Origin: Bacteroidaceae bacterium
GTDB lineage: Bacteria > Bacteroidota > Bacteroidia > Bacteroidales > Bacteroidaceae
Length of the DNA stretch: 32,660 bases
Direction of reading: 5' to 3'
Assembly: GCA_017546785.1 (NCBI GenBank)
Contig: JAFYRW010000006.1
Span: 1-32,660, forward strand
Made by a program: the position numbers and the translations under genes. Below, piece by piece: positions 7,952 to 18,089 of this stretch (the stretch's first letter is position 1; each line of letters starts with the position of its first letter). The notes under the pieces are model-generated. The model was not told where the DNA came from and made no database searches. It saw only the letters and a list, made by a program, of their open reading frames with translations.

Positions 7952-8200
7952 TTACTCGTAGCCTACCCCTTTTAGAGTCTGTTGCAACAGACTATTAAGG
8001 TCGCTGTCGTCGTGCTCTTTCTCTTTGTTAAGCTTGACGAGAAAGTCAGCTGTTGTCTTTAGTGCCTGATTTATTGTTGATGGGTCTTCGCAATTGTGTG
8101 TCAGCTTCTCGAGCCGTCTGATTAGTCTGTGGAATAGTGCCAATGTCTCGTTGTGCACATCCTCGATTGTGATTCTTTCTATTTTCTTGTTGTTGCTCAT
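7952..8200 (-). CDS. Small helical protein, unknown, divergent from the portal operon
   Basis: An 82-residue protein starts at ATG 8200, with a perfect -7 element 15 bases upstream. It looks entirely helical and charged: an N-terminal IERITIEDVHNETLALFHRL helix, an RRLEKL segment, then ALKTTADFLVKLNKEK and a Leu/Gln-rich tail. No motif identifies it. Its position, divergent from and sharing a 137-base control region with the phage-like operon, makes it a candidate partner or regulator. Its size and helix content would also fit a phage small-terminase-like or structural accessory protein. These are guesses from context only. Confidence 0.55.
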   Translation of the reverse strand: MSNNKKIERITIEDVHNETLALFHRLIRRLEKLTHNCEDPSTINQALKTTADFLVKLNKEKEHDDSDLNSLLQQTLKGVGYE

Positions 8201-8215
8201 CTTGAATTTTTATTG

Positions 8216-8223
8216 CAAAAATA
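8216..8223 (-). promoter_or_regulatory. -7 element upstream of the 82-residue gene
   Basis: The minus strand reads TATTTTTG, a full TAnnTTTG match, 15 bases upstream of ATG 8200. No TTTG box at 19 bases. On the plus strand of the same intergenic region only imperfect candidates are visible for the portal operon (TCTTTTTG near 8304 and TTCTTTTG near 8317). Confidence 0.45.
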
Positions 8224-8337
8224 GTTTCTCCTTATTCATTTAAGGTTGTGTTATTGACAATTGCTTGCAATCTGCTTTTTGTCATTTCTACCACCTCACA
8301 ACCTCTTTTTGTGGCTTCTTTTGCACAAAAAAAATAT

Positions 8338-8916
8338 ATGTATAAAACAAATCTTTTAAGTTCAATGACCGGCGCATTGGGACTGTACGCCGGAGTGAAG
8401 GGGATGTTCGATTCGGCTAATGCTGCAAACAAGCAGCGTCGTATGCTCTCCGATGCAAAAGCCGAGGAGGATGCTTGGTTCAGACGTAATTATTATGGTA
8501 ATTATCTCGACAGTAGTATGGCGCGTGCGGCGCTGCGACGCGTTGAAAAAACATTACATCGTGCGAATAATCAGAATAGGGCGCGCGCAGTTGTCGCCGG
8601 AGAGACTCCCGAATTGGCGCTTGCTCGCAACGAACAGGGATTGCGCTCTATGGAAAATGTAATAGGCAATATCACAGAGAATGATACTGCTCGCAAGGAG
8701 AGGGTAGAGTCGGCTCATCGTGCCAATGTAAATGCCATACGCAACAAGGAAATGGCAATGCTGCAGGACGACGAGCAGGTAGCCAACAACGATATACTGG
8801 GCGGCGCACAGCTTATTCGCAACGCTGTTGCCGGAATGAATTGGGGTAAGCAGAATAGTGATAAAAAGGAAGCAGAGGAGGTTGATTATGGTAAAGTACC
8901 ACGATGGGACTGGTGA
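8338..8916 (+). CDS. Predicted phage-type internal/ejection protein, first gene of the portal operon
   Basis: From ATG 8338 the product has 192 residues. It opens with a short hydrophobic Gly-rich helix (LLSSMTGALGLYAGVKGMF). A long, Arg/Ala/Glu-rich helical body follows, with the pattern AEEDAWFRRNYYGNYLDSS and RARAVVAGETPELALARNE. Small, helical, Ala/Arg-rich proteins with this layout occur next to portal genes as DNA-ejection or pilot proteins of podophage-type virions. The assignment rests on pattern and neighbours, not a domain hit. The frame is open 30 codons further upstream from a TTG at 8248, but that part reads like non-coding sequence (hydrophobic, no family pattern), and the ATG has an A-rich leader typical of Bacteroidota. 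Its end overlaps the next gene by 29 bases. Confidence 0.6.
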   Translation: MYKTNLLSSMTGALGLYAGVKGMFDSANAANKQRRMLSDAKAEEDAWFRRNYYGNYLDSSMARAALRRVEKTLHRANNQNRARAVVAGETPELALARNEQGLRSMENVIGNITENDTARKERVESAHRANVNAIRNKEMAMLQDDEQVANNDILGGAQLIRNAVAGMNWGKQNSDKKEAEEVDYGKVPRWDW

Positions 8917-9385
8917 TGGTGAATACACCCTTCCCGAATACAAGAAAGCAGCGGTAGAGCGTATGCTCGACAGGGTGCTCAAAGCGCGAGAGGAGCATAA
9001 AGCTGTAGAGCGTATGCATAATAGTGCGCTGATAGGGGATTTTGCTTCGGGGCTGCTTAATGTAATAGCCCGCCGAAAGGGTAGCCGATTCTCGCTGCCC
9101 GTGGATGCATCGGGAAAGAGCGCTCCCTATTTCCTGCAGTCGAGTGAGCGTCTGCGTGAGGCCGAACGTGATTATAAAGGTCTTTTGGCAAAGGAAATTC
9201 TTTTCTCGTCCAAAGGCAATAAGAATAAAAGCTCCAATAGCAATGTAACATATATCCCCACGGTAACGAAAAGCACATCAAAATTCAATCTGCCAAAGCC
9301 TGACAGCAGTTGGAATAAGATTCTCGAAAAGTGGAGACGCGAAAAGATGCTTACTCCTCAATGGTACACAAAAAAGATATTCTAA
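8888..9385 (+). CDS. Predicted phage-type accessory structural protein, unknown
   Basis: The 165-residue product starts at ATG 8888, inside the end of the preceding gene (29-base overlap, translational coupling likely). It is basic, with two helical blocks (AAVERMLDRVLKAREEHKA and SSERLREAERDYKGLLAKE). Between them is GDFASGLLNVIARRKGSRF, and the C-terminus is Ser/Asn/Lys-rich. I do not recognise a family. Its place between an ejection-type protein and the giant polyvalent protein suggests an internal virion or assembly role. The frame stays open upstream to 8858 but without an ATG. The giant gene's ATG is 20 bases after its stop. Confidence 0.55.
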   Translation: MVKYHDGTGDGEYTLPEYKKAAVERMLDRVLKAREEHKAVERMHNSALIGDFASGLLNVIARRKGSRFSLPVDASGKSAPYFLQSSERLREAERDYKGLLAKEILFSSKGNKNKSSNSNVTYIPTVTKSTSKFNLPKPDSSWNKILEKWRREKMLTPQWYTKKIF

Positions 9386-9405
9386 TAACATAAACAATAG
9401 TGATT

Positions 9406-12400
9406 ATGACAACAAATGAATTTTACCCCGGCAACGGGCAGCAGAAAAAGAAGAAAAGATACAATGACAATCTTACGGATTTTGATTTCAGAGGCTCGGT
9501 GAGCCGTTCATTGCAGGAGAGCGACGATTATGCGGCTATGCAGCGCAATATGGAGTCAATATCCAGCTCGCAGCAGCGTATGGAGGAGTGGGGCGACAAT
9601 GAGAATCGTAGAGAATATTACAATGCCTCTATGCGCGACTATCTTGTGCCCAAAGATACTGAGCAGCGTCGCCGACAGCAGTTCGTACTCTCTCGTAACG
9701 CGGTAGACGATGCGGTAGATAGCTATTACAACGATACATTGCAGCCACAATTCAAGGCAAACAAGGAGGAGGCCGATAAAAGAGGAAATGAGGTATATAA
9801 GAATTATGCCGGAGTGCCGGGCGCCAATCCTTACACAGCATTGGGATATATGCGTCGCGAAACTGATCCTGCAAAGGTTATAAACAAGACAATGGACAGC
9901 TTGGACAATGATGAGCTTGATGAGATTACAGCTCCCTATGCGCGCTACGCAGGATTCGATCCCGAGGCTTATCGCGAGGCTGTAGTAAAGCCTAATCTGC
10001 AGAATAGGATGGTTGATGAATATGTTAAGGAGCGTACCCCCGACAGCTCGCTCGAATATATATCGCGTGCTGCGGTGGACAATTCTCTTTTGGGCAAGAT
10101 TGAGAATCTTGGCGAGAGTGCCTATGCGCAGAGCAACAGCAAAAGGATCATCGATGATATTGCAATGCAGAATTATAACCCTAACAGGGTGGAGAATTTT
10201 GCGGCAGGAGTAGGCTCGTTGCTTGTGGATACTGCAGTGTTCCACACATTGGGCGGTGTTGCGGGAAAGGCAACGTCGGGAGTAACATCTATAGTAAAGA
10301 ATCGTCTCGCAAGCAATATTCTGGCAAAGGGTGCCGCACGAGGAGTAACAAAAGAGAGTGCCAACGCAATGGCTGAGCGTCTGATTGTGAATAATATAAA
10401 GACAAAGATTATGCAAAGTTCGGCAACGCAGGGATTGACGCTGGGTGCCTACGATGCTGCCAACAGCGTTGCCGATGACCTTTTGCACGGTAACGGCGTG
10501 TCGTTGTCGTCAGCGGCGGGAGCCTTTGCCAAAGGAATGGGTACTGGTGCTGCTCTGGGAGTGGTCGGTACACCGTTGCGCGAACAGGCGCGAATGTTGT
10601 CGGGTGCAAAGAAGATGCTCGCAAATACCGGTGTGCTTACAGCCGAGTCGGCTGTGTTTACCGCATCGACAGAGGTTGGAAAGATTGCCTCGGGAATAGA
10701 TGTTGAGCCTATTGACCTTGTGCACGATTTTGGCGAGAGTGCCGCTACGCTGCTTGCTATGCGTATGTTCCATTGGCGTCCTGATATGAGAAATAAATTA
10801 AACTCAATGGGGCGTCTGAAGGGTGAATTGCGCTTTTCTCTTGCTGAGCGCGAGGAGATTGAAAAGGCCGGAGTGAGTGTGGACTCTTTTGTCGCCGACC
10901 TTGAAAAGTCGATGCGCGTAAGCTCGCGCGGATTCTCTAAAGAGGCTCTCGAGGTTAAGAGCCAGTATATGAAGCTTATGGAGAATCCTAATCTCTCGGC
11001 GTCGGCACGTTCAAAGCTTCTCTTCATTGTCGAGAATAAGATTACGTCTACGCCGCCTGTTCCTGTCGATTATAGTGTGGAGCGTCTCAATGATGGCAAG
11101 ATGCGTGCTACACTATACGACATTACCGGTGGAAAGATTGAGAGTAAGCTCTTCGATAGAAAGATAAATCTCGAGACCTATCTTTTGACAAATACGGGAA
11201 CATTGCGTGGCAACCGATTGAAAAGCTACGAGGAGATTCTGCAGCGTAACTATAATACGCAGGATTTTTTCCGTCAGGCGAATGAGTATGCAAAGGAGAA
11301 GAATGTCGATATAAATTTAATCTCCGATGCAATGTACAAGAAGGCCAACGGAGAATCGCTCAGCAAGGAAGAGGGTAAGGTGCTCGACGATATATTGTCG
11401 CGTACAGCCTATGCGTCGGGTGAGCTTGCTCGGATGCTCTCTGATATGAGAAGCGACATTGAGGCTGAGTATGAGCTGCATCCGGGAACAATATCGCATC
11501 AGATGAACAAGAATCCTTTCCGTTGTTCGCAACAGCTTAACGCGGCGCTCGATAAATATGAGCAGCTTATGTTCGAGCAGGTAAATGCGTTGAAGGGCGG
11601 TCAGCAGCGTCACGCAAAATACAAAGGCGCGACACTCAATATGACCAATGCTGAAAAGCAGAATGCCGAGCGTGAACAATACGAGGAGGATCTTTTGAAT
11701 AGCGAGACAGGAACTCTTGGAAAGCACGTAATCCCCGATATTACCGAACGATTGGGAGAGGCGATGGACTACGACAAGGTGCGCGTACCCAAAAAATGGG
11801 ATAAGCCTTATGTGTGGAGCCTCTTTGTTACACGCAAGACTCCCGAGGAGTTGCAACGATACTCTAAAGAGGCGCAGAAATTTGCCAATTCATTCGGCGT
11901 AAAGCTTGATTTTGTCTTTGACGAGCGCGACATAAAAAATAACAACGACAAAGAGTATGCAAAGCAGATACGTTCATTCGGATGGTATAACACGGAGGAT
12001 CACTCGTTGGTCATTAACCTGCCGAATCACCATTCTCTCGATGAGGTGAAGCGTACGGTAGTTCACGAGGTCGTAGGACATTATGGCCTAGCAAAAGTCT
12101 TTGGCTCTTACTATCACGACTTTCTCGAGGAGCTATATTATAGGTCGTCGAGCGAAGTTCAGCACGAGATAAAGAGCCTCTCGAGGAACAATAAGATAGC
12201 TATGCACGATTGTGTCGATGAGTATCTTGCGAAACTTACGGAATATACTTATCCTACCGGTGAGCAGCGTACGCTGTTGCAGTATCTGCGCGATTTTATA
12301 AAGAATATGCTTGTGCGACTAAAGCTATACAAGAGTGAACGGGAAATAGGCAAGGACGATATTGTCAGGCTGCTGACGAACCATCGCGAGGCAATGGCGA

Positions 12401-13848
12401 GAAAATATTCTTCGGCATATTCGCGTTTCGACGTTTTTGGCGATTTTCAATCGTCGCACAAAATGGGTAGCTATAATGATATGAGAGGCTATTTTCTGCG
12501 CGAGAAGGCAAAATATGATCAGGATAATAATATGAACTATGCTCCTAAAGAGTTTCGCGATTCGCGCAGAGCCTATATGGACCTCTATTTCAACGGTAGC
12601 GAAAAGAATGTAGCCGACGAGGCTGCTACCGAGCCTTTGTCCAAGAAATATAGATTCATAGGAACCGAGGGCGCAATGAATCTGAAAGATGCCAATGATG
12701 GCCGTTATATGAGTGATCTGCGAAAAGCTGTCAATATGAGAGAGGAGGGCTATTCTCCCAATATGATAAAGCTTAAGACTGGCTGGGAGATTGGCGGCGA
12801 CGGCAAATGGAGAATGGAGATTCCCGAGAATTTCGAGGTAAAGGATTATATTTATAATTCTCTGCTTTACTCCAACGACAAAATGTTCTACGTTTATAAG
12901 AATCTTATCTCTAAGCCGGGACAATTGACTCCTAATGAGTACAAACTTCTGCTTGATATTGAGACAAAAGAATCGCCGTACGACAAGAATGCCAAGCTTA
13001 CGGATATTATAAAGGATAGATTCTTTTTTAACGCTTACCCCGAGTTTAAGCAGATGCCTGTTAAGTTCAAGATGATGAACGACAAGGATTGTTATTACGA
13101 CTCGCGCGAGAAGGTCCTTTATATGGATAAACGCGGATTCTCGAGCCCTGCGCTGGGACGCGATATTACCGTTGCAATGCAACGAATGATTCAGGATTAT
13201 GAGAATTTCTCGCGAGGATTCGACTATGCGGCATTGGCAACAAAGGAGGAACGACAGAATTATTCCGAGGCTCGCAGCCTGCTCGAGACAATAAACGAAC
13301 TTAAGAACGAGCAGGACGCATATGGCCGCCTCGACTATTTCAAGGATGCTTTTCGTGATAAATTCAATATGGATTACGAGGAGTTTCAGCGTAGCTATCC
13401 CTCGCTCGACGATTATGTGAAAGGCACGCGCTCGGGCGATGCCTCGCCCTCTGTGGGTAATGTAGAGCTTAGAAATGTGGTGAATCGTTACGGGCTCAGC
13501 GACCATAAACGTCGCGCTTCGCTTGCCGATCGCACTGAGGATGTTCCGCGTAAATATCAGCGTCCGTCAATTTATCTCGATGGTCCAATGGATATTATTT
13601 ACAGTAAGATACGCGAGATTGAGAGTGACGAGCGTTACCCGAGAATAAAATCGGATAGTGAGCGCGATAAACCCTCGCGAATGAGCGAGCGTGAATTTGA
13701 AATGATGATAGACGAAATAGAGAGAAAGGTCTATCGCGACTTTTACAATCGACAGCAGGAGAGAATAAAGGAGAGCTACCGTCGTAAGGGCAAGAAAAGA
13801 GGCGGTAATAATTCTGATGGAAACGATGACGGAATTTTGATGAATTAA
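9406..13848 (+). CDS. Giant polyvalent protein: Ala/Gly-rich segment, HExxGH metallopeptidase, LPD23-like domain
   Basis: The 1480-residue frame is uninterrupted. In order: a charged helical N-terminus (1-260); an Ala/Gly-rich, partly hydrophobic segment (about 262-460: GVGSLLVDTAVFHTLGGVAG, AAGAFAKGMGTGAALGVVG) of the sort seen in phage ejection proteins; a helical middle; a polyvalent-type zinc metallopeptidase domain (about 830-1000) with HEVVGH at residues 887-892 and a following DEYLAKL whose Glu is the likely third ligand; an LPD23-like domain (about 1084-1265) with FIGTEGAMNL, TGWEIGGDGKWRMEIP (Trp1127 area) and AYPEFKQMPVKF; and a very charged C-terminus ending in poly-Lys/Gly. In the LPD23-like end the usual HEiQHaiQ is degenerate (VAMQRMIQDYENFSRG). 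Polyvalent proteins are known from phages and conjugative elements and can be delivered with DNA. A GTG at 9400 is an alternative start. Codon use resembles the chromosome. Confidence 0.8.
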   Translation: MTTNEFYPGNGQQKKKKRYNDNLTDFDFRGSVSRSLQESDDYAAMQRNMESISSSQQRMEEWGDNENRREYYNASMRDYLVPKDTEQRRRQQFVLSRNAVDDAVDSYYNDTLQPQFKANKEEADKRGNEVYKNYAGVPGANPYTALGYMRRETDPAKVINKTMDSLDNDELDEITAPYARYAGFDPEAYREAVVKPNLQNRMVDEYVKERTPDSSLEYISRAAVDNSLLGKIENLGESAYAQSNSKRIIDDIAMQNYNPNRVENFAAGVGSLLVDTAVFHTLGGVAGKATSGVTSIVKNRLASNILAKGAARGVTKESANAMAERLIVNNIKTKIMQSSATQGLTLGAYDAANSVADDLLHGNGVSLSSAAGAFAKGMGTGAALGVVGTPLREQARMLSGAKKMLANTGVLTAESAVFTASTEVGKIASGIDVEPIDLVHDFGESAATLLAMRMFHWRPDMRNKLNSMGRLKGELRFSLAEREEIEKAGVSVDSFVADLEKSMRVSSRGFSKEALEVKSQYMKLMENPNLSASARSKLLFIVENKITSTPPVPVDYSVERLNDGKMRATLYDITGGKIESKLFDRKINLETYLLTNTGTLRGNRLKSYEEILQRNYNTQDFFRQANEYAKEKNVDINLISDAMYKKANGESLSKEEGKVLDDILSRTAYASGELARMLSDMRSDIEAEYELHPGTISHQMNKNPFRCSQQLNAALDKYEQLMFEQVNALKGGQQRHAKYKGATLNMTNAEKQNAEREQYEEDLLNSETGTLGKHVIPDITERLGEAMDYDKVRVPKKWDKPYVWSLFVTRKTPEELQRYSKEAQKFANSFGVKLDFVFDERDIKNNNDKEYAKQIRSFGWYNTEDHSLVINLPNHHSLDEVKRTVVHEVVGHYGLAKVFGSYYHDFLEELYYRSSSEVQHEIKSLSRNNKIAMHDCVDEYLAKLTEYTYPTGEQRTLLQYLRDFIKNMLVRLKLYKSEREIGKDDIVRLLTNHREAMARKYSSAYSRFDVFGDFQSSHKMGSYNDMRGYFLREKAKYDQDNNMNYAPKEFRDSRRAYMDLYFNGSEKNVADEAATEPLSKKYRFIGTEGAMNLKDANDGRYMSDLRKAVNMREEGYSPNMIKLKTGWEIGGDGKWRMEIPENFEVKDYIYNSLLYSNDKMFYVYKNLISKPGQLTPNEYKLLLDIETKESPYDKNAKLTDIIKDRFFFNAYPEFKQMPVKFKMMNDKDCYYDSREKVLYMDKRGFSSPALGRDITVAMQRMIQDYENFSRGFDYAALATKEERQNYSEARSLLETINELKNEQDAYGRLDYFKDAFRDKFNMDYEEFQRSYPSLDDYVKGTRSGDASPSVGNVELRNVVNRYGLSDHKRRASLADRTEDVPRKYQRPSIYLDGPMDIIYSKIREIESDERYPRIKSDSERDKPSRMSEREFEMMIDEIERKVYRDFYNRQQERIKESYRRKGKKRGGNNSDGNDDGILMN

Positions 13849-13860
13849 AAGTGCCTGATA

Positions 13861-15873
13861 ATGAATAAATTCTTGAACAGAAAAGTAAAAGCACAATCCA
13901 ACAATCACCCTTTCTCCGATAAAATATCGGAGAAAGGGATGGCTGTGGAGTTTCTTAATGAATGTGCCAATTGCTGGAATGCACTCGATGAGGCGCGACG
14001 CAAAATGCGTCGCAGCATAATGTACAGCAGCGGCGACCAATGGGGCGACTATGTATTCGACCCCGACACTCACTCCTATATAACAGAGGGCGAGCTTATT
14101 AAGAAAAACGGTAAAGTGCCGCTGAAGAACAATATGATAGCTCCTATATTGAGTAATATCGATGGACAGCTGCGACAGAATCTTATGCGTCCGGTGTGTA
14201 TAGCGCGCGACCAAGCAGAGGGTAAGATTGGTGAGATGATGTCTATTGCTGTGGAGTATGTACACGACATAAATGAAATGGAGGAATTGGATTCCGATTC
14301 TATGCGTATGCTGCTGAACGGAGGAATAGCGGCGCAGCGAATAGAATTCGGTGTCAATTCATCAAGGAACAAGCAGGATGTATGGGTGTATAGCGTGAAC
14401 CCGTCGAGGCTATTCTTCAATAGCAATGTGGAGGATGTCCGTATGTGGGATATTACCTGTGTGGGCGAGCTTTTCGACCTTACTCTCGATGATGTATTGG
14501 CTCATTTTGCTGCAACACCTCAGGAAAAGGAACTTATTGTTTCTATCTATGGCGAGGGTGGGCTGCTCTATCCGAGCAATAGAGGAATGCAGGGCGACGA
14601 GGCGTTGAATATGTCGTTTTTCACTCCCTCGCGTTCTAATCTTTGTCGTGTGATTTTAGGATGGAAACTTGAGTCGCGCGAGGCATATTATTGGAACGAT
14701 ACTATGCAGGGAACGTGGGGCTATCTTCCGTACGACAAGGCAAGCCTCAGTGTTTTTGAGGCCGAGAATGAGAAACGGCGCAACGAGGCTCTTGCCGACG
14801 GAAAAGAGGAGGAGGATATTCTTTTGATAGAGTATAGCTACGCAACCGAACGTTTCTGGTATTATCGCTATATGTCACCATATGGACACGTGCTAAAGGA
14901 GGGGCGCAGCCCCTATTGGCACGGAGAACACAATTATGTGCTTCATCTTTATCCGTTGGTGCAGGGTAAGTTAGGCAATTTTGTGGAACAGTTTATTGAC
15001 CAGCAGCGCGCGATAAACAGAACTGCCACTCTCATTGACTTTATTCGCGGAACCTCCTCGAAAGGAGTGCTTGTGGTTGATGATGATGCCTTTGAGAGTA
15101 TGACACGCGAAGAGGTTGTCGATGAGTATGTCCGCTACAATGGAGTACTTTTTGTTAAACTGAAGCCTGGACAGAGCATCGATGGAGTGGTGCGCCAGTA
15201 TAACAGCGGAGCGGCGGTAGCCGGCGATTTTGAGCTTCTCAATCTTCAGTTGAGACTGATAAATGAAATATCTGGCGTAAATTCAGCAATGCAGGGACAG
15301 GCGCCGCGTGCGGGTACTCCTGCGAGCCTTTATGCGCAGCAAACATACAATTCATCACTCAATCTCAAGGGATTGCTGGATGGCTTCCGTACATTCCGCC
15401 GTCGTCGCGACAACAAGGTGATGAAGACCATTCAGCAATATTACAACGATGTACGTTACATTGATATAGCCGGAGCACAATATGGCGAAGAGTCAAAATG
15501 GTACACCCCCGAAAAGGTTCAGAATGTAGAAATGGACCTTACAATAGCCGAGGGTTATAATACTCCCGCCTATCAGATGCTTGCCAACGATTTTCTTATG
15601 GAGCTTTTCAGGGCGCAGGCGCTCGATGTCAAGACATTGCTGGAGAATAGCTCTTTCCCCTTTGCTGATAAGATTCTCGAGGCTATAAAGCGCAACGAGC
15701 AGCAGGTGGCGCAGGGCACTCAGATGAGTGGTATCCCTCAGGAACTGTTGGAGCAGTTGCAGGGAGCAACGGCCAATGCCCAAGCGGTTGGGCAGCCGGT
15801 AGAGCAGGGCGTGCAGATGGGTGACGGAGAACCTCTTCCCGACGAGTCTGTGGAGCTTGAGAAATATCAATAG
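13861..15873 (+). CDS. Phage portal protein
   Basis: The 670-residue protein reads as a portal (head-to-tail connector), the ring through which podophage and siphophage DNA enters and leaves the capsid. Landmarks are: an N-terminal GDQWGDYVFD after an Arg-rich helix; PILSNIDGQLRQN; a wing with VYSVNPSRLFFN; FVEQFIDQQRAINRT followed by a long helix; ISGVNSAMQGQAPRAGTPAS; and the stem/crown helices NLKGLLDGFRTFRRRRDNK. Length is like P22-type portals (about 725). It starts 12 bases after the giant gene and ends at a strong terminator. A second ATG at 13939 (Met27) lies just after a perfect hairpin and could be the true start. Terminase and capsid genes, which normally adjoin a portal, are absent. 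Confidence 0.8.
   Translation: MNKFLNRKVKAQSNNHPFSDKISEKGMAVEFLNECANCWNALDEARRKMRRSIMYSSGDQWGDYVFDPDTHSYITEGELIKKNGKVPLKNNMIAPILSNIDGQLRQNLMRPVCIARDQAEGKIGEMMSIAVEYVHDINEMEELDSDSMRMLLNGGIAAQRIEFGVNSSRNKQDVWVYSVNPSRLFFNSNVEDVRMWDITCVGELFDLTLDDVLAHFAATPQEKELIVSIYGEGGLLYPSNRGMQGDEALNMSFFTPSRSNLCRVILGWKLESREAYYWNDTMQGTWGYLPYDKASLSVFEAENEKRRNEALADGKEEEDILLIEYSYATERFWYYRYMSPYGHVLKEGRSPYWHGEHNYVLHLYPLVQGKLGNFVEQFIDQQRAINRTATLIDFIRGTSSKGVLVVDDDAFESMTREEVVDEYVRYNGVLFVKLKPGQSIDGVVRQYNSGAAVAGDFELLNLQLRLINEISGVNSAMQGQAPRAGTPASLYAQQTYNSSLNLKGLLDGFRTFRRRRDNKVMKTIQQYYNDVRYIDIAGAQYGEESKWYTPEKVQNVEMDLTIAEGYNTPAYQMLANDFLMELFRAQALDVKTLLENSSFPFADKILEAIKRNEQQVAQGTQMSGIPQELLEQLQGATANAQAVGQPVEQGVQMGDGEPLPDESVELEKYQ
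13908..13938. repeat. Perfect 14-bp inverted repeat near the start of the portal gene
   Basis: CCCTTTCTCCGATA at 13908-13921 and its exact reverse complement at 13925-13938 flank a 3-base AAA loop. It covers codons 16-26 of the portal frame and is followed one base later by ATG Met27. No T-run follows, so it is not an ordinary terminator. It could control translation or mRNA stability, or be a protein-binding site. Confidence 0.9.
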
Positions 15874-15883
15874 AGACAAAATG

Positions 15884-15924
15884 AGGGAGCATCCTAAAAG
15901 AGTAAAGGATGTTCCCTGTTTTTT
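15884..15924 (+). terminator. Rho-independent terminator of the portal operon
   Basis: AGGGAGCATCCT (15884-15895) pairs with AGGATGTTCCCT (15906-15917) through 12 bp including one G-U, followed by a T-rich run. It ends the four-gene unit and separates it from ligA. Confidence 0.85.
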
Positions 15925-15976
15925 CGTTATAATTCATTATCTTCGCACTCTCTCTAGAAGAGTAGTTAGGCAGTAA

Positions 15977-17989
<2,013 letters not shown>

Positions 17990-18054
17990 TTATAAAAAAT
18001 AATAATTTTAATATATATTTTCATCTTTTTGATGCAAGCTGACGATATTTAATG

Positions 18055-18062
18055 TATTTTTG
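18055..18062 (+). promoter_or_regulatory. -7 element upstream of dapA
   Basis: TATTTTTG matches TAnnTTTG and lies 27 bases before ATG 18090, in the 100-base gap after ligA. A TTTTTG occurs further upstream but at a longer than ideal distance (about 23 bases). It suggests that dapA starts its own transcription unit. Confidence 0.45.
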
Positions 18063-18089
18063 CAACGCTAAAAAACAGATTGAATATTT

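Noticed and set aside
12325-13506. A 393-codon minus-strand frame opposite the giant protein
   Set aside because: Its sequence is Ile/His/Leu-rich and is the codon shadow of the intact plus-strand frame, which has recognisable domains.
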